A stretch of DNA of 64,000 nt from Streptomyces sp. SN-593 (GTDB lineage Bacteria; Actinomycetota; Actinomycetes; Streptomycetales; Streptomycetaceae), in NCBI RefSeq assembly GCF_016756395.1, contig NZ_AP018365.1:7877501-7941500 (forward strand), given 5' to 3'. Under the pieces are notes generated by a model that had not been told where the DNA came from, searched no databases, and saw only the letters and a program-made list of their open reading frames with translations. The first letter of the stretch is position 1; every line of letters begins with the position of its first letter. The translations under genes and the position numbers were made by a program. This document shows positions 1 to 9,416 of this stretch, piece after piece.

Positions 1-1075
<1,075 letters not shown>

Positions 1076-1181
1076 GTGTGCTCGCGTCCACTGTGTGGTT
1101 CTGAAACAACCAGCTACCCATACGCACTTGTTCTGGCAGTGATGTCAGGGCGGGGTGTGTGGGTGTGGAGAGTTTCATAGT

Positions 1182-1301
1182 GTTTCGGTGGTCATAGCGT
1201 TAGGGAAACGCCCGGTCACATTCCGAACCCGGAAGCTAAGCCTTTCAGCGCCGATGGTACTGCAGGGGGGACCCTGTGGGAGAGTAGGACACCGCCGAAC
1301 A
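1182..1301 (+). rRNA. rrf: 5S ribosomal RNA
   Basis: It starts GTTTCGGTGGTCATAGCG and ends CCGCCGAACAA, which pair as the terminal helix of actinomycete 5S rRNA. The internal CCGAACCCGGAAGCTAAGCC block is the universal loop B/C region. It directly follows 23S, giving the normal 16S-23S-5S order. Ends are good to about two bases. Confidence 0.97.
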
Positions 1302-1308
1302 AATTTTG

Positions 1309-1345
1309 AGGCCCGGCCTCGGATCCTGTATCCGAGGCCGGGCCT
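1309..1345 (+). terminator. rRNA operon terminator
   Basis: A perfect 16-bp inverted repeat (1309-1324 and 1330-1345) with a 5-base loop starts eight bases after 5S. The stem is GC-rich and followed by only a short T run, as is normal for strong Streptomyces terminators. Confidence 0.9.
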
Positions 1346-1372
1346 TTGCCGTTTTCGGGCCTGGGGTAGAGT
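1345..1372 (+). promoter_or_regulatory. possible promoter for the phospholipid synthase gene
   Basis: TAGAGT at 1367-1372 fits a vegetative -10 box. TTTGCC at 1345-1350 stands 16 bases upstream but touches the rRNA terminator stem. Weak -35; a candidate only. Confidence 0.3.
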
Positions 1373-1458
1373 CGGCCCGCGACATCCCCGCGTACACCCG
1401 CAGGTCCGTACGCGCCGGCACACACGTAGACGCACATACAGCAGCAGGAGGGGCCCCG

Positions 1459-2067
1459 GTGGAGGTCCAGGAGACACGGGTGCAAACGGATCGGATCTTC
1501 ACGATCCCCAACATCCTGAGTATGGCGCGCCTGGTCGGCGTTCCGGTGTTCCTGTGGCTGATTCTGTGGCCCGAGTTCGGCGGCCCCAAGGAGGACGGGT
1601 GGGCACTCCTCGTGCTCGCCTTCAGCGGGGTGAGTGACTACCTCGACGGCAAGCTCGCCCGGCGCTGGAATCAGATCAGCGAACTGGGCCGGGTGCTGGA
1701 CCCCGCCGCCGACCGGCTGTACGTGCTGACCACCCTGGTGGGCCTGACCTGGCGCGGCATCCTCCCGCTGTGGATCACCGTGCTGCTGCTGGCCCGTGAG
1801 GCCATGATGGCCGTGATGCTGCTGATTCTGCGGAGGCACCGCTACGGCCCTCCCCAGGTGAACTTCATCGGGAAAGCGGCTACCTTCAACCTCATGTACG
1901 CCTTTCCGCTGCTGCTGTTGAGCGACGGGAGCGGGTGGCTCGCGAGCCTGGCGACTGTTTTCGGCTGGGCGTTCGCGGGTTGGGGTACAACCCTGTACTG
2001 GTGGGCAGGGTTCCTCTATGTGGTGCAGGTCCGGCGACTTGTCAGGGCGGACGCCACGGCTGGCTGA
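1459..2067 (+). CDS. CDP-alcohol phosphatidyltransferase, probable eukaryotic-type cardiolipin synthase
   Basis: An integral membrane enzyme of about 202 residues. The complete CDP-alcohol phosphotransferase signature is visible as D60-x2-D63-G64-x2-A67-R68-x8-G77-x3-D81-x3-D85; the Asp residues bind the metal and the CDP-lipid. Several hydrophobic membrane segments follow. The GTG at 1459 is chosen because AGGAGG lies about eight bases upstream; an upstream in-frame ATG at 1306 would start inside the terminator. The family has several activities. I favour cardiolipin synthase because the Streptomyces coelicolor member of this locus (SCO1389 type, next to the mannose-1-phosphate guanylyltransferase gene) was shown to be one. 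M. tuberculosis has pgsA2 in the same place, so phosphatidylglycerophosphate synthase is the alternative. The next gene starts 23 bases downstream and is probably co-transcribed. Confidence 0.85.
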   Translation: MEVQETRVQTDRIFTIPNILSMARLVGVPVFLWLILWPEFGGPKEDGWALLVLAFSGVSDYLDGKLARRWNQISELGRVLDPAADRLYVLTTLVGLTWRGILPLWITVLLLAREAMMAVMLLILRRHRYGPPQVNFIGKAATFNLMYAFPLLLLSDGSGWLASLATVFGWAFAGWGTTLYWWAGFLYVVQVRRLVRADATAG

Positions 2068-2090
2068 GTCAAGAGGAGGACGTTTCCGAC

Positions 2091-4586
2091 ATGAAGGCGG
2101 TTGTAATGGCCGGCGGCGAGGGCACACGCCTTCGCCCCATGACATCGAGCATGCCGAAACCGCTGCTGCCGGTGGTGAATCGCCCCATCATGCAGCACGT
2201 TCTCAATCTGCTCAAGCGGCACGGGCTTACCGAGACGGTGGTGACGGTCCAGTTCCTGGCCTCCCTGGTGAAGAACTACTTCGGGGACGGCGAGGAAATG
2301 GGGATGGAGCTTTCCTATGCCAACGAGGAAAAACCACTGGGTACCGCGGGGAGCGTCAAGAACGCCGAGGAGGCACTCAAGGACGACGCCTTCCTCGTCA
2401 TCTCCGGCGACGCGCTGACCGATTTCGATCTGACCGAGCTCATCGCGTTCCACAAGGAGAAGGGCGCACTGGTGACGGTGTGCCTGACCCGGGTGCCGAA
2501 CCCGCTGGAGTTCGGTATCACCATCATCGACGACGACGGCAAGGTCGAGCGTTTCCTGGAGAAGCCGACCTGGGGCCAGGTCTTCTCGGACACCGTCAAC
2601 ACCGGGATCTACGTGATGGAGCCGGAGGTGTTCGACTACGTCGAGCCCGATGTGCCCGTCGACTGGTCCGGTGACGTCTTCCCGCAGCTCATGAAGGAGG
2701 GCAAGCCGATCTACGGCTTCGTCGCCGAGGGCTACTGGGAGGACGTCGGCACGCACGAGAGCTACGTGAAGGCCCAGGCGGACGTCCTGGAGGGCAAGGT
2801 CGACGTCGACATCGACGGCTTCGAGATCTCGCCCGGCGTGTGGGTCGCCGAGGGCGCCGAGGTGCACCCGGACGCGACGCTCCGCGGTCCGCTGTACATC
2901 GGCGACTACGCGAAGGTGGAGGCCGGCGCGGAGATCCGCGAGCACAGCGTCATCGGCTCCAACGTCGTGGTGAAGACCGGCGCCTTCCTGCACAAGGCCG
3001 TGATCGCCGACAACGTGTACGTCGGTCCGCAGACGAACCTGCGCGGCTGCGTCATCGGCAAGAACACCGACGTGATGCGGGCGGCGCGGATCGACGAGGG
3101 CGCGGTCATCGGCGACGAGTGCCTGATCGGCGAGGAGTCGATCATCGCGGGTACCGTCCGGGTGTACCCGTTCAAGACCGTCGAGGCCGGCGCGTTCGTC
3201 AACACCTCGGTGATCTGGGAGTCCCGCGGCCAGGCGCACCTGTTCGGCGCCCGGGGCGTCTCCGGCATCCTGAACGTGGAGATCACCCCGGAACTCGCCG
3301 TGCGGCTCGCCGGCGCGTACGCGACGACGCTCAAGAAGGGCGCGACGGTCACCACGGCCCGTGACCACTCCCGTGGCGCCCGCGCGCTCAAGCGGGCGGT
3401 CATCTCGGCGCTCCAGGCCAGCGCGATCGACGTGCGCGACCTGGAGAACGTGCCGATGCCGGTGGCCCGGCAGCAGACCGCGCGGGGCAGTGCGGGCGGC
3501 ATCATGATCAGGACCAGCCCGGGCCGGCCCGACTCGCTGGACATCATGTTCTTCGACGAGCGCGGCGCCGACCTGTCCGGGGCGGGGCAGCGCAAGCTGG
3601 ACCGGGTGTTCTCCCGACAGGAGTACCGCCGGGCGTTCCCGGGCGAGATCGGCGACCTCACCTTCCCGGCGACGGTCTTCGACTCGTACACCGGCGCGCT
3701 GCTGCGGGCGGTGGACACCACCGGGATCGCGGACGCCGGGCTGAAGGTCGTGGTCGACGCGGCCAACGGCAGCGCGGGCCTGGTCCTGCCGAGCCTGCTC
3801 GGCCGGCTGGGCGTGGACGCGCTGACCGTCAACCCGGGCCTCGACGAGGCGCGGCCGACCGAGACCGAGCAGAGCCGGAGGGCCGGGCTGGTCCGGCTCG
3901 GCGAGATCGTCTCCTCGGCGCGGGCCGCGTTCGGGGTGCGTTTCGACCCGGTCGGCGAGCGGATGTCGCTGGTCGACGAGCGGGGCCGGATCGTGGAGGA
4001 CGACCGGGCGCTGCTGGTGCTGCTCGACCTGGTGGCCGCGGAGCGGCGCAGCGGCCGGGTGGCGCTGCCGGTCACCACGACCCGTATCGCCGAGCAGGTC
4101 GCGGCGTACCACGGCACCCAGGTGACCTGGACGACCACCTCGCCCGACGACCTGACCAGGGTCGGCCGCGACGAGGGCACGATCTTCGGCGGCGACGGGC
4201 GCGGCGCGTACATCGTGCCCGAGTTCAGCGGGGTCTTCGACGGCTCGGCGGCGTTCGTGCGGCTGATCGGCCTGGTGGCCAGGACGCAGCTCACACTCAG
4301 CCAGATCGACGCCCGCATCCCCAAGGCGCACGTCCTCAAGCGGGACGTGCCGACACCGTGGGCGGTCAAGGGCTCGGTCATGCGGCGGGTGGTCGAGGAG
4401 GCCGGCGACCGGTCGGTGGACACCACCGACGGCGTGCGGGTGGTGGAGTCCGACGGCCGGTGGGTGATGGTGCTCCCGGACCCGGCGGAGGCCGTCACGC
4501 ACCTGTGGGCCGAGGGTCCCGACGACGCGTCCGCGCAGGCACTGCTCGACGAGTGGTCCGAGGTGGTGGAGAGCGCCGGTCCCTGA
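2091..4586 (+). CDS. mannose-1-phosphate guanylyltransferase fused to a degenerate phosphomannomutase-like domain
   Basis: An 831-residue cytoplasmic protein expected to make GDP-mannose from GTP and mannose-1-phosphate. The N-terminal third is a nucleotidyltransferase with the signature G8-G-E-G-T-R-L-R-P...M-P22-K23. A left-handed beta-helix of hexapeptide repeats follows at about residues 250-370. From about 380 to the end the chain resembles the alpha/beta domains of phosphomannomutase/phosphoglucomutase. There, however, the metal-binding loop DGDxDR reads DPVGER (about residues 619-624) and the TASHNP phosphoserine loop is replaced, so mutase activity is unlikely. AGAGGAGGA lies upstream of the ATG. 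The upstream in-frame extension overlaps the phospholipid gene and is rejected. It is followed by a large dyad at 4617-4657. Confidence 0.88.
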   Translation: MKAVVMAGGEGTRLRPMTSSMPKPLLPVVNRPIMQHVLNLLKRHGLTETVVTVQFLASLVKNYFGDGEEMGMELSYANEEKPLGTAGSVKNAEEALKDDAFLVISGDALTDFDLTELIAFHKEKGALVTVCLTRVPNPLEFGITIIDDDGKVERFLEKPTWGQVFSDTVNTGIYVMEPEVFDYVEPDVPVDWSGDVFPQLMKEGKPIYGFVAEGYWEDVGTHESYVKAQADVLEGKVDVDIDGFEISPGVWVAEGAEVHPDATLRGPLYIGDYAKVEAGAEIREHSVIGSNVVVKTGAFLHKAVIADNVYVGPQTNLRGCVIGKNTDVMRAARIDEGAVIGDECLIGEESIIAGTVRVYPFKTVEAGAFVNTSVIWESRGQAHLFGARGVSGILNVEITPELAVRLAGAYATTLKKGATVTTARDHSRGARALKRAVISALQASAIDVRDLENVPMPVARQQTARGSAGGIMIRTSPGRPDSLDIMFFDERGADLSGAGQRKLDRVFSRQEYRRAFPGEIGDLTFPATVFDSYTGALLRAVDTTGIADAGLKVVVDAANGSAGLVLPSLLGRLGVDALTVNPGLDEARPTETEQSRRAGLVRLGEIVSSARAAFGVRFDPVGERMSLVDERGRIVEDDRALLVLLDLVAAERRSGRVALPVTTTRIAEQVAAYHGTQVTWTTTSPDDLTRVGRDEGTIFGGDGRGAYIVPEFSGVFDGSAAFVRLIGLVARTQLTLSQIDARIPKAHVLKRDVPTPWAVKGSVMRRVVEEAGDRSVDTTDGVRVVESDGRWVMVLPDPAEAVTHLWAEGPDDASAQALLDEWSEVVESAGP

Positions 4587-4605
4587 CCGGTCCGGATGTT
4601 CGGGT

Positions 4606-4657
4606 GACCGGTTGCCGACCGGTTGCCGACCGGTCGGTCGCCGGTCGGCAACCGGTC
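4606..4657 (+). terminator. tandem 11-bp repeats leading into a 17-bp perfect stem-loop
   Basis: The 11-base unit GACCGGTTGCC occurs at 4606 and 4617 and begins again at 4628. Bases 4617-4633 pair perfectly with 4641-4657 around a 7-base loop. It lies 20 bases after the guanylyltransferase stop codon and about 150 before the DUF881 gene, so a terminator is the simplest reading. More ACCGGT-rich sequence continues to about 4750. Confidence 0.6.
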
Positions 4658-4806
4658 GCGAGGCTTCCCGAAGCCGTCGCGGAACCGGTCCGGCCGCCTG
4701 CCGGAACCGGTCCGAAAGCGGACCGGGAGCGGTCGGAACCGGTCGCGCGGGGTGAACGGCGCGTCTGGAGGGGCCCGTTCGAAAGTGGGGCCCCCGACGT
4801 GCGACG

Positions 4807-5763
4807 ATGTGCGGCATGCCGCAGCAGCAACCCGATCGGAGCAGCCCTGTACCCGGGGCCGCTCCGCGACGCCTCGACGCGTCGATGTCGCTGCTGACGA
4901 ACATCATCGAGCACAGCCTCGACGACGGGTACGCGCAGGCCGCGGCCCGGCGCGGGCAGGTCGGCACCTCGCGCCTGCCGAAGGCGCTGGGCGGCAGGCT
5001 GGGACTGGCCGCCGGGCTGGTGCTCGCCGCGCTCGTGGTGACGCTCGGGGCCGCCCAGGCGCGGGAGTCGGCGCCCACGGTCGCCAAGGAGCGCCAGAAC
5101 CTCATCGACCGGATCCAGACCGAGACCAAGAGCACCGACCAGGTGCAGAAGAACGTCGACTCGCTGCGGGACACCGTCTCCGCTCAGCAGCAGGCCGCGC
5201 TGAAGCAGAAGGGCGACGGCGGGGAGCGGCTGGTCGAACTCCTCGCCGCCGCCACGCCGGTGCACGGCCCGGGGATCAAGCTGGTCGTCAACGACGCCGA
5301 GGAAGCCTCTGAAGGGGGCACCGGCGGCCCACGGGAGAGCAGTGGCTTCTCCGACACCGGGCGGGTCCGCGACCGCGACATGCAGCAAGTGGTCAACGGC
5401 CTGTGGTCGTCGGGCGCGGAGGCGATCTCGGTCAACGGCGAGCGCCTGACGGCGCTGTCGGCGATCCGGGCCGCCGGGGACGCCATACTGGTCGACAACA
5501 AGCCGCTGGTGCCGCCGTACACGGTGCTGGCGATCGGGGACGGGAAGCGGTTGAGCACGACATTCCAGGACAGCGCGGACGGGGAGTACCTGCACGTGTT
5601 GGTGGCGAACTACGGCATCAGGTCGAGCATCAGCGTGCAGGGCGACGTCCGGTTGCCCGCCGCGCCGTCGCTGATCCTGCGGTACGCCGCGCCCGACGTG
5701 GCGACGCCGTCCGAAACGCCGTCCCAGAAGCCGTCCAAGACGCCGTCCGACGGGAGGGGTTGA
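4807..5763 (+). CDS. DUF881 family protein, first copy
   Basis: A 318-residue membrane-anchored protein. A cytoplasmic N-terminus of about 55 residues precedes one transmembrane helix (near LGLAAGLVLAALVVTLGAAQ, about residues 64-83). A coiled-coil-like stretch (residues about 90-140) and the extracytoplasmic DUF881 domain follow. The end is a Ser/Thr/Pro/Lys tail of repeated TPS(E/D/Q) units. Function is not established. In mycobacteria the equivalent gene (Rv1823) sits beside the small basic protein and a second DUF881 gene, as here, which suggests an envelope complex. An ATG three codons downstream (4816) is an alternative start. The next gene begins five bases after the stop, so the two are co-transcribed. 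Confidence 0.85.
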   Translation: MCGMPQQQPDRSSPVPGAAPRRLDASMSLLTNIIEHSLDDGYAQAAARRGQVGTSRLPKALGGRLGLAAGLVLAALVVTLGAAQARESAPTVAKERQNLIDRIQTETKSTDQVQKNVDSLRDTVSAQQQAALKQKGDGGERLVELLAAATPVHGPGIKLVVNDAEEASEGGTGGPRESSGFSDTGRVRDRDMQQVVNGLWSSGAEAISVNGERLTALSAIRAAGDAILVDNKPLVPPYTVLAIGDGKRLSTTFQDSADGEYLHVLVANYGIRSSISVQGDVRLPAAPSLILRYAAPDVATPSETPSQKPSKTPSDGRG

Positions 5764-5767
5764 CGAA

Positions 5768-6100
5768 GTGATCGCCGTTCTTGGCCTCGTGGTGGGGGTC
5801 GTGGTCGGGCTGGTGGTGCGCCCCGTGGTGCCCTCGGGCGTCGAGCCGTACCTGCCGATCGCCGTGGTGGCCGCGCTCGACGCGGTGTTCGGCGGGCTGC
5901 GGGCGATGCTCGACGGGATCTTCGACGACAAGGTGTTCGTGGTCTCCTTCCTGTCCAACGTGGTGGTGGCGGCGCTGATCGTGTTCCTGGGCGACAAGCT
6001 CGGTGTCGGCGCGCAGTTGTCGACCGGCGTGGTGGTCGTCCTGGGCATCCGGATCTTCTCCAACGCCGCCGCGATCCGCCGGCACGTCTTCCGGGCGTGA
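5768..6100 (+). CDS. sbp: small basic protein, DUF1290 membrane protein
   Basis: A 110-residue protein with three hydrophobic segments (about residues 2-20, 27-40 and 58-78) and a basic C-terminus ending RRHVF. The motif around PYLPIAVVAALDAVFGGLRA is typical of the Sbp/DUF1290 family. GTG is the start, preceded by GGGAGGGG. Its biochemical role is unknown. Invariable placement between two DUF881 genes implies a joint function in the cell envelope. Confidence 0.9.
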   Translation: MIAVLGLVVGVVVGLVVRPVVPSGVEPYLPIAVVAALDAVFGGLRAMLDGIFDDKVFVVSFLSNVVVAALIVFLGDKLGVGAQLSTGVVVVLGIRIFSNAAAIRRHVFRA

Positions 6101-6107
6101 GGCGGCG

Positions 6108-6953
6108 ATGAGCGACGAGCACCAGGGCGGGAGCCGTGAGGGCCCGGAGGGCCGCGAACGCCCGGACGGCAGCCCCGAAGAGCCCGGCAGCCCCGAAGAG
6201 CCCGGCAGCGTCGGGGAGCCGGCGGCCGGGCCGCGGACGGGGCGGCAGCGGCTGGTGGCCGGACTGTGGCCGCCGCGGCTGACCCGCGCACAACTCATCG
6301 TCGCGGTCCTGCTGTTCGTGCTGGGGCTGGGGCTGGCCATCCAGGTACGCACCACCAGCGACGACAACAGCACGCTGCGCGGGGCGCGCCAGGAGGACCT
6401 GGTGCGTATCCTCACCGAGCTGGACAACCGCGGCCAGCGGCTCCAGGACGAGAAGCGCGGGCTGGAGAACCAGCGCAGCGAGCTGGAGACCAGCTCCGAC
6501 CAGGCTGCGGAGGCGCTCAAGCAGACGCAGGAGAAGGCCAGGGAGCTCGGTGTCCTGGCCGGTACGGTGGCGGCGAAGGGCCCGGGGATCACCCTGACGG
6601 TCAAGGACCCGCACGACCAGGTCGAGGCGGACTCGCTGCTGGACACCGTCCAGGAGCTGCGTGCGGCGGGGGCGGAGGCGATCCAGGTGAACAACGTGCG
6701 CGTGATCAGCGACACTTACTTCACCGACAGCACGAACAGCGTGCTCGTGGACGGGCACCGACTGGCCCAGCCGTACGTCTTCAAGGTCATCGGGAACCCG
6801 CCGGATCTCGAACCCGCGCTGAACATCCCCGGCGGGGTGGTTCAGACGCTGGAGAAGGAGCAGGCGAGTGCCGATGTGGTCAGGTCGCAGAAGATCGTCG
6901 TGGATGCCTTGCGGCCGTCGGAGCAGCCTGACTACGCTCGGTCATCCCAATGA
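6108..6953 (+). CDS. DUF881 family protein, second copy
   Basis: 281 residues. A disordered N-terminus carries a duplicated SPEEPG unit (about residues 24-37). One transmembrane segment (about 64-82, QLIVAVLLFVLGLGLAIQV) leads to a Gln/Glu/Lys-rich coiled coil (about 95-145) and the DUF881 domain with GPGITLTVKDP and the AIQVNNVRVISDTYF stretch. It is a diverged paralogue of the gene at 4807. The ATG at 6108 is seven bases after the sbp stop. In M. tuberculosis gcvH follows this gene; here only 105 bases of non-coding sequence lie before the FHA gene. Function unknown. Confidence 0.85.
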   Translation: MSDEHQGGSREGPEGRERPDGSPEEPGSPEEPGSVGEPAAGPRTGRQRLVAGLWPPRLTRAQLIVAVLLFVLGLGLAIQVRTTSDDNSTLRGARQEDLVRILTELDNRGQRLQDEKRGLENQRSELETSSDQAAEALKQTQEKARELGVLAGTVAAKGPGITLTVKDPHDQVEADSLLDTVQELRAAGAEAIQVNNVRVISDTYFTDSTNSVLVDGHRLAQPYVFKVIGNPPDLEPALNIPGGVVQTLEKEQASADVVRSQKIVVDALRPSEQPDYARSSQ

Positions 6954-7058
6954 GGCGGGGGTCGGGGGCCTGGCCGGGTGCTGAGTGGTGGAAACTGTGA
7001 GTAGTGAGAGTTCGTCCTGCCCCACGGGCGGGTCTGCTTCTTTCAAGGGGAATCGCCC

Positions 7059-7853
7059 GTGAAGTTGTTTGGGAAGTTGTTCGGCAAGAGCGCCCGCCAG
7101 TCGGGTGACCCGGCCACGGCACGCCACCGTGCGCCGCGAAGTGGTGAGGAGGACACCGGCCAGCCGGCGGAGCGTCCGCTGTTCCGCGCGGACGCGCCGC
7201 AGCAGGACGGCGGATTTTCGGCCGCGCCCGGCGTGGCGCCTGTTGACCACGGTTCGGCGCCCCGCATAGGTTTCGGGGAATCTTCGGCCTCGGACACGGG
7301 TGGTGAGCAGGGCGTGCTGGTCTGCGGCAGGTGCGGGCACCAGAACGCGGCGGCGAGCCGCTTCTGCAACAACTGCGGCGCGCCGCTGCGCGCGGGGCAG
7401 GGCACCGGGTCGTTCGAGCGGCCGTCGGAGACCACCTCGACGATCTCGATCTCCAGCATCGAGGCGTACGAGGCCGAGGCGACCGGCCAGACCCCGATGC
7501 CGTCGCTCTCCCCGGAGGCGCAGGCGGCCGTGGCCGCGCTGCCCCTGGGCTCGGCGCTGCTGGTGGTGCGCCGGGGGCCGAACTCCGGCAGCCGCTTCCT
7601 GCTGGACGGCGAGCTGACCACCGCCGGCCGGCACCCGCAGAGCGACATCTTCCTGGACGACGTGACGGTCTCGCGCCGCCACGTGGAGTTCCGGCGCGGG
7701 GCCGACGGCGTGTTCACCGTCTCCGACGTGGGCAGCCTCAACGGCACCTACGTCAACCGGGAGCGGATCGACGCGGTGCAGCTTTCCAACGGGGACGAGG
7801 TGCAGATCGGCAAGTACCGGCTCGTGTTCTACGCGAGCCAGGCGGGTGTCTGA
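7059..7853 (+). CDS. garA: FHA-domain protein of the GarA/OdhI type with an added zinc ribbon
   Basis: 264 residues, GTG start. A basic N-terminus (KLFGKLFGK) is followed by a zinc ribbon with C89-x2-C92-x10-C103-x2-C106, then the phospho-switch E124-T-T-S, and an FHA domain from about residue 165 (GRHPQSDIFLDDVTVSRRHVEF is the phosphopeptide-binding core). In GarA and OdhI a Ser/Thr kinase phosphorylates the ETTS threonine; the FHA domain then binds it intramolecularly, which stops inhibition of 2-oxoglutarate dehydrogenase. The motif and synteny support the same role. GarA and OdhI lack the zinc ribbon, so this version has a longer N-terminus. The MerR gene follows within 32 bases. Confidence 0.85.
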   Translation: MKLFGKLFGKSARQSGDPATARHRAPRSGEEDTGQPAERPLFRADAPQQDGGFSAAPGVAPVDHGSAPRIGFGESSASDTGGEQGVLVCGRCGHQNAAASRFCNNCGAPLRAGQGTGSFERPSETTSTISISSIEAYEAEATGQTPMPSLSPEAQAAVAALPLGSALLVVRRGPNSGSRFLLDGELTTAGRHPQSDIFLDDVTVSRRHVEFRRGADGVFTVSDVGSLNGTYVNRERIDAVQLSNGDEVQIGKYRLVFYASQAGV

Positions 7854-7885
7854 CCCTCCCGCCGCAGGTCCCAGGGAAGGTGCGC

Positions 7886-8632
7886 ATGCCGCGATCGACA
7901 GGCGGTGCCGGTGACGGCACCGCCACCGTCCCGGCCGCAGAGGACGGCACCCTGCTGAGTATCGGCGCGGTGCTGTCCCGGCTGCGGGACGAGTTCCCCG
8001 AGGTCACCATCTCCAAGATCCGCTTCCTGGAGGCGGAGGGGCTGGTGGAGCCGCAGCGCACCCCCTCGGGGTACCGGAAGTTCGGTGTCGCGGACGTGGA
8101 GCGGCTCGCCTACGTGCTGCGGGTGCAGCGGGACCACTACCTGCCCCTGCGGGTGATCCGCGAGCACCTGGACGCCCTCGACCGGGGCGAGCCGGTGGCG
8201 CTGCCGGGCCCCGGCGAGTCCCGCGGGGTGCTGGACGGCTCCATGGAGCCCGAGGAGCCCGCCCGGATGCGGATCGGCCGCGACGAGCTGCTGGCCGCCA
8301 CCGGGGCCGGCGGGGACGCCCTCGCCGAGTGGGAGTCCTACGGGCTGGTCCTGCCGGACGCCGACGGCGGCTACGCCGCGGACGCGGTGAACGTGGCCCG
8401 GCTGATCGTGGACCTCGGGCGTTTCGGACTGGAGCCGCGCCACCTGCGCGCGGTGAAGGCCGCCGCCGACCGGGAGGCGGGCCTGGTCGAGCAGGTGGTG
8501 GCGCCGCTGCGCCGGCACCGCAACCCGCAGACCCGGCTGCACGCCGAGGCGACCGCCCGGGAGCTCGCCATGCTGTCGGTGCGGCTGCACGCCGCGATGG
8601 TGCAGTCGGCGCTGCGGGTCCGACTGGACTGA
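7886..8632 (+). CDS. ftsR: MerR-family transcriptional regulator FtsR
   Basis: 248 residues. The N-terminal winged helix (about residues 23-66, from LLSIGAVLSRLRDEFPEV to PSGYRKF) is MerR-like. It is followed by the YVLRVQRDHYLPLRVIREHLD helix that is characteristic of the Rv1828/FtsR family, and a C-terminal effector or dimer domain. In Corynebacterium the orthologue activates ftsZ. ATG 7886 is used; a GTG two codons earlier (7880) is possible. It is close behind the FHA gene, as in mycobacteria. Confidence 0.88.
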   Translation: MPRSTGGAGDGTATVPAAEDGTLLSIGAVLSRLRDEFPEVTISKIRFLEAEGLVEPQRTPSGYRKFGVADVERLAYVLRVQRDHYLPLRVIREHLDALDRGEPVALPGPGESRGVLDGSMEPEEPARMRIGRDELLAATGAGGDALAEWESYGLVLPDADGGYAADAVNVARLIVDLGRFGLEPRHLRAVKAAADREAGLVEQVVAPLRRHRNPQTRLHAEATARELAMLSVRLHAAMVQSALRVRLD

Positions 8633-8942
8633 TCGCGGCCGCGCGTCCCCGGTCCGGCCGCACGGTTCGGCCCCTCGGTCCGGGCACGAGCGGTCCGGTT
8701 CCACGCCCCGCCCCCCGGCCCGGTTCCGCGGGTCCGACGGCGGGCACCGGCGGCCGGCCGACCTGCGCCGCGCCGCCCCTCCCGGCGTCGGATTTCGGTC
8801 GGATCGCGGCCGGAACCGCGGCCCGGAGCGGCATCCGCGGGGGCGAACCGCCTGGCGGAGGCGGGTTCCGGAACGCCTCGGAGCCGCGCCCGGCGGCTGC
8901 CCGACTACCCAAACCCCGCAGGCACGGCCTAGGGTTGCTGGT
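8633..8942. other. non-coding gap between ftsR and the DUF151 gene
   Basis: About 310 bases of GC-rich sequence with no convincing frame. Only the end is informative: TAGGGT at 8930-8935 is a good -10 box and lies seven bases before the GTG of the next gene, suggesting a leaderless transcript. No clear -35 box is visible. Confidence 0.5.
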
Positions 8943-9416
8943 GTGAACGAGCTCGACGTTGTGGGTGTCCGGGTCGAAATGCCCTCCAACCAACCGATCG
9001 TGCTCCTGCGTGAAGTAGGAGGCGACCGGTACCTGCCCATCTGGATCGGGCCGGGAGAGGCGACGGCCATCGCTTTCGCGCAGCAGGGCATGACGCCTGC
9101 GCGACCGCTGACTCACGACCTCTTCAAGGACGTGCTCGAGGCGGTGGGACAGACGCTGACGGAGGTGCGCATCACCGACCTGAGGGACGGCGTGTTCTAT
9201 GCGGAGCTGGTCTTCGCCGGCGGGGTGGAGGTCAGTGCCCGCCCGTCCGACGCCATAGCGCTCGCCCTGCGCACCGGCACGCCGATCTACGGCAGCGACG
9301 GTGTGCTGGACGACGCGGGGATCGCGATCCCGGACGAGCAGGAGGACGAGGTGGAGAAGTTCCGCGAGTTCCTCGACCAGATCTCGCCCGAGGACTTCGG
9401 GACCAGCAACCAGTAG
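8943..9416 (+). CDS. DUF151 bifunctional nuclease-fold protein
   Basis: 157 residues matching the bifunctional nuclease (BFN, DUF151) family. It opens NELDVVGVRVEMPSNQPIVLLRE, has the LPIWIGPGEATAIAFA strand-helix, and the conserved RPSDAIALALR motif near residues 100-110. A UvrB/UvrC-like acidic tail (EDEVEKFREFLDQISPEDF) ends the chain, as in Rv1829. Nuclease activity was reported for plant homologues; the bacterial role is unclear. The gene starts with GTG and is probably leaderless (-10 at 8930). Its place between two MerR genes is conserved in Actinobacteria. Confidence 0.9.
   Translation: MNELDVVGVRVEMPSNQPIVLLREVGGDRYLPIWIGPGEATAIAFAQQGMTPARPLTHDLFKDVLEAVGQTLTEVRITDLRDGVFYAELVFAGGVEVSARPSDAIALALRTGTPIYGSDGVLDDAGIAIPDEQEDEVEKFREFLDQISPEDFGTSNQ

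Noticed and set aside
2016..5174. Minus-strand frame of about 1050 codons across the guanylyltransferase gene
   Set aside because: It is the GC-rich shadow of a well-recognised gene on the other strand, runs across an intergenic hairpin and has no domain.
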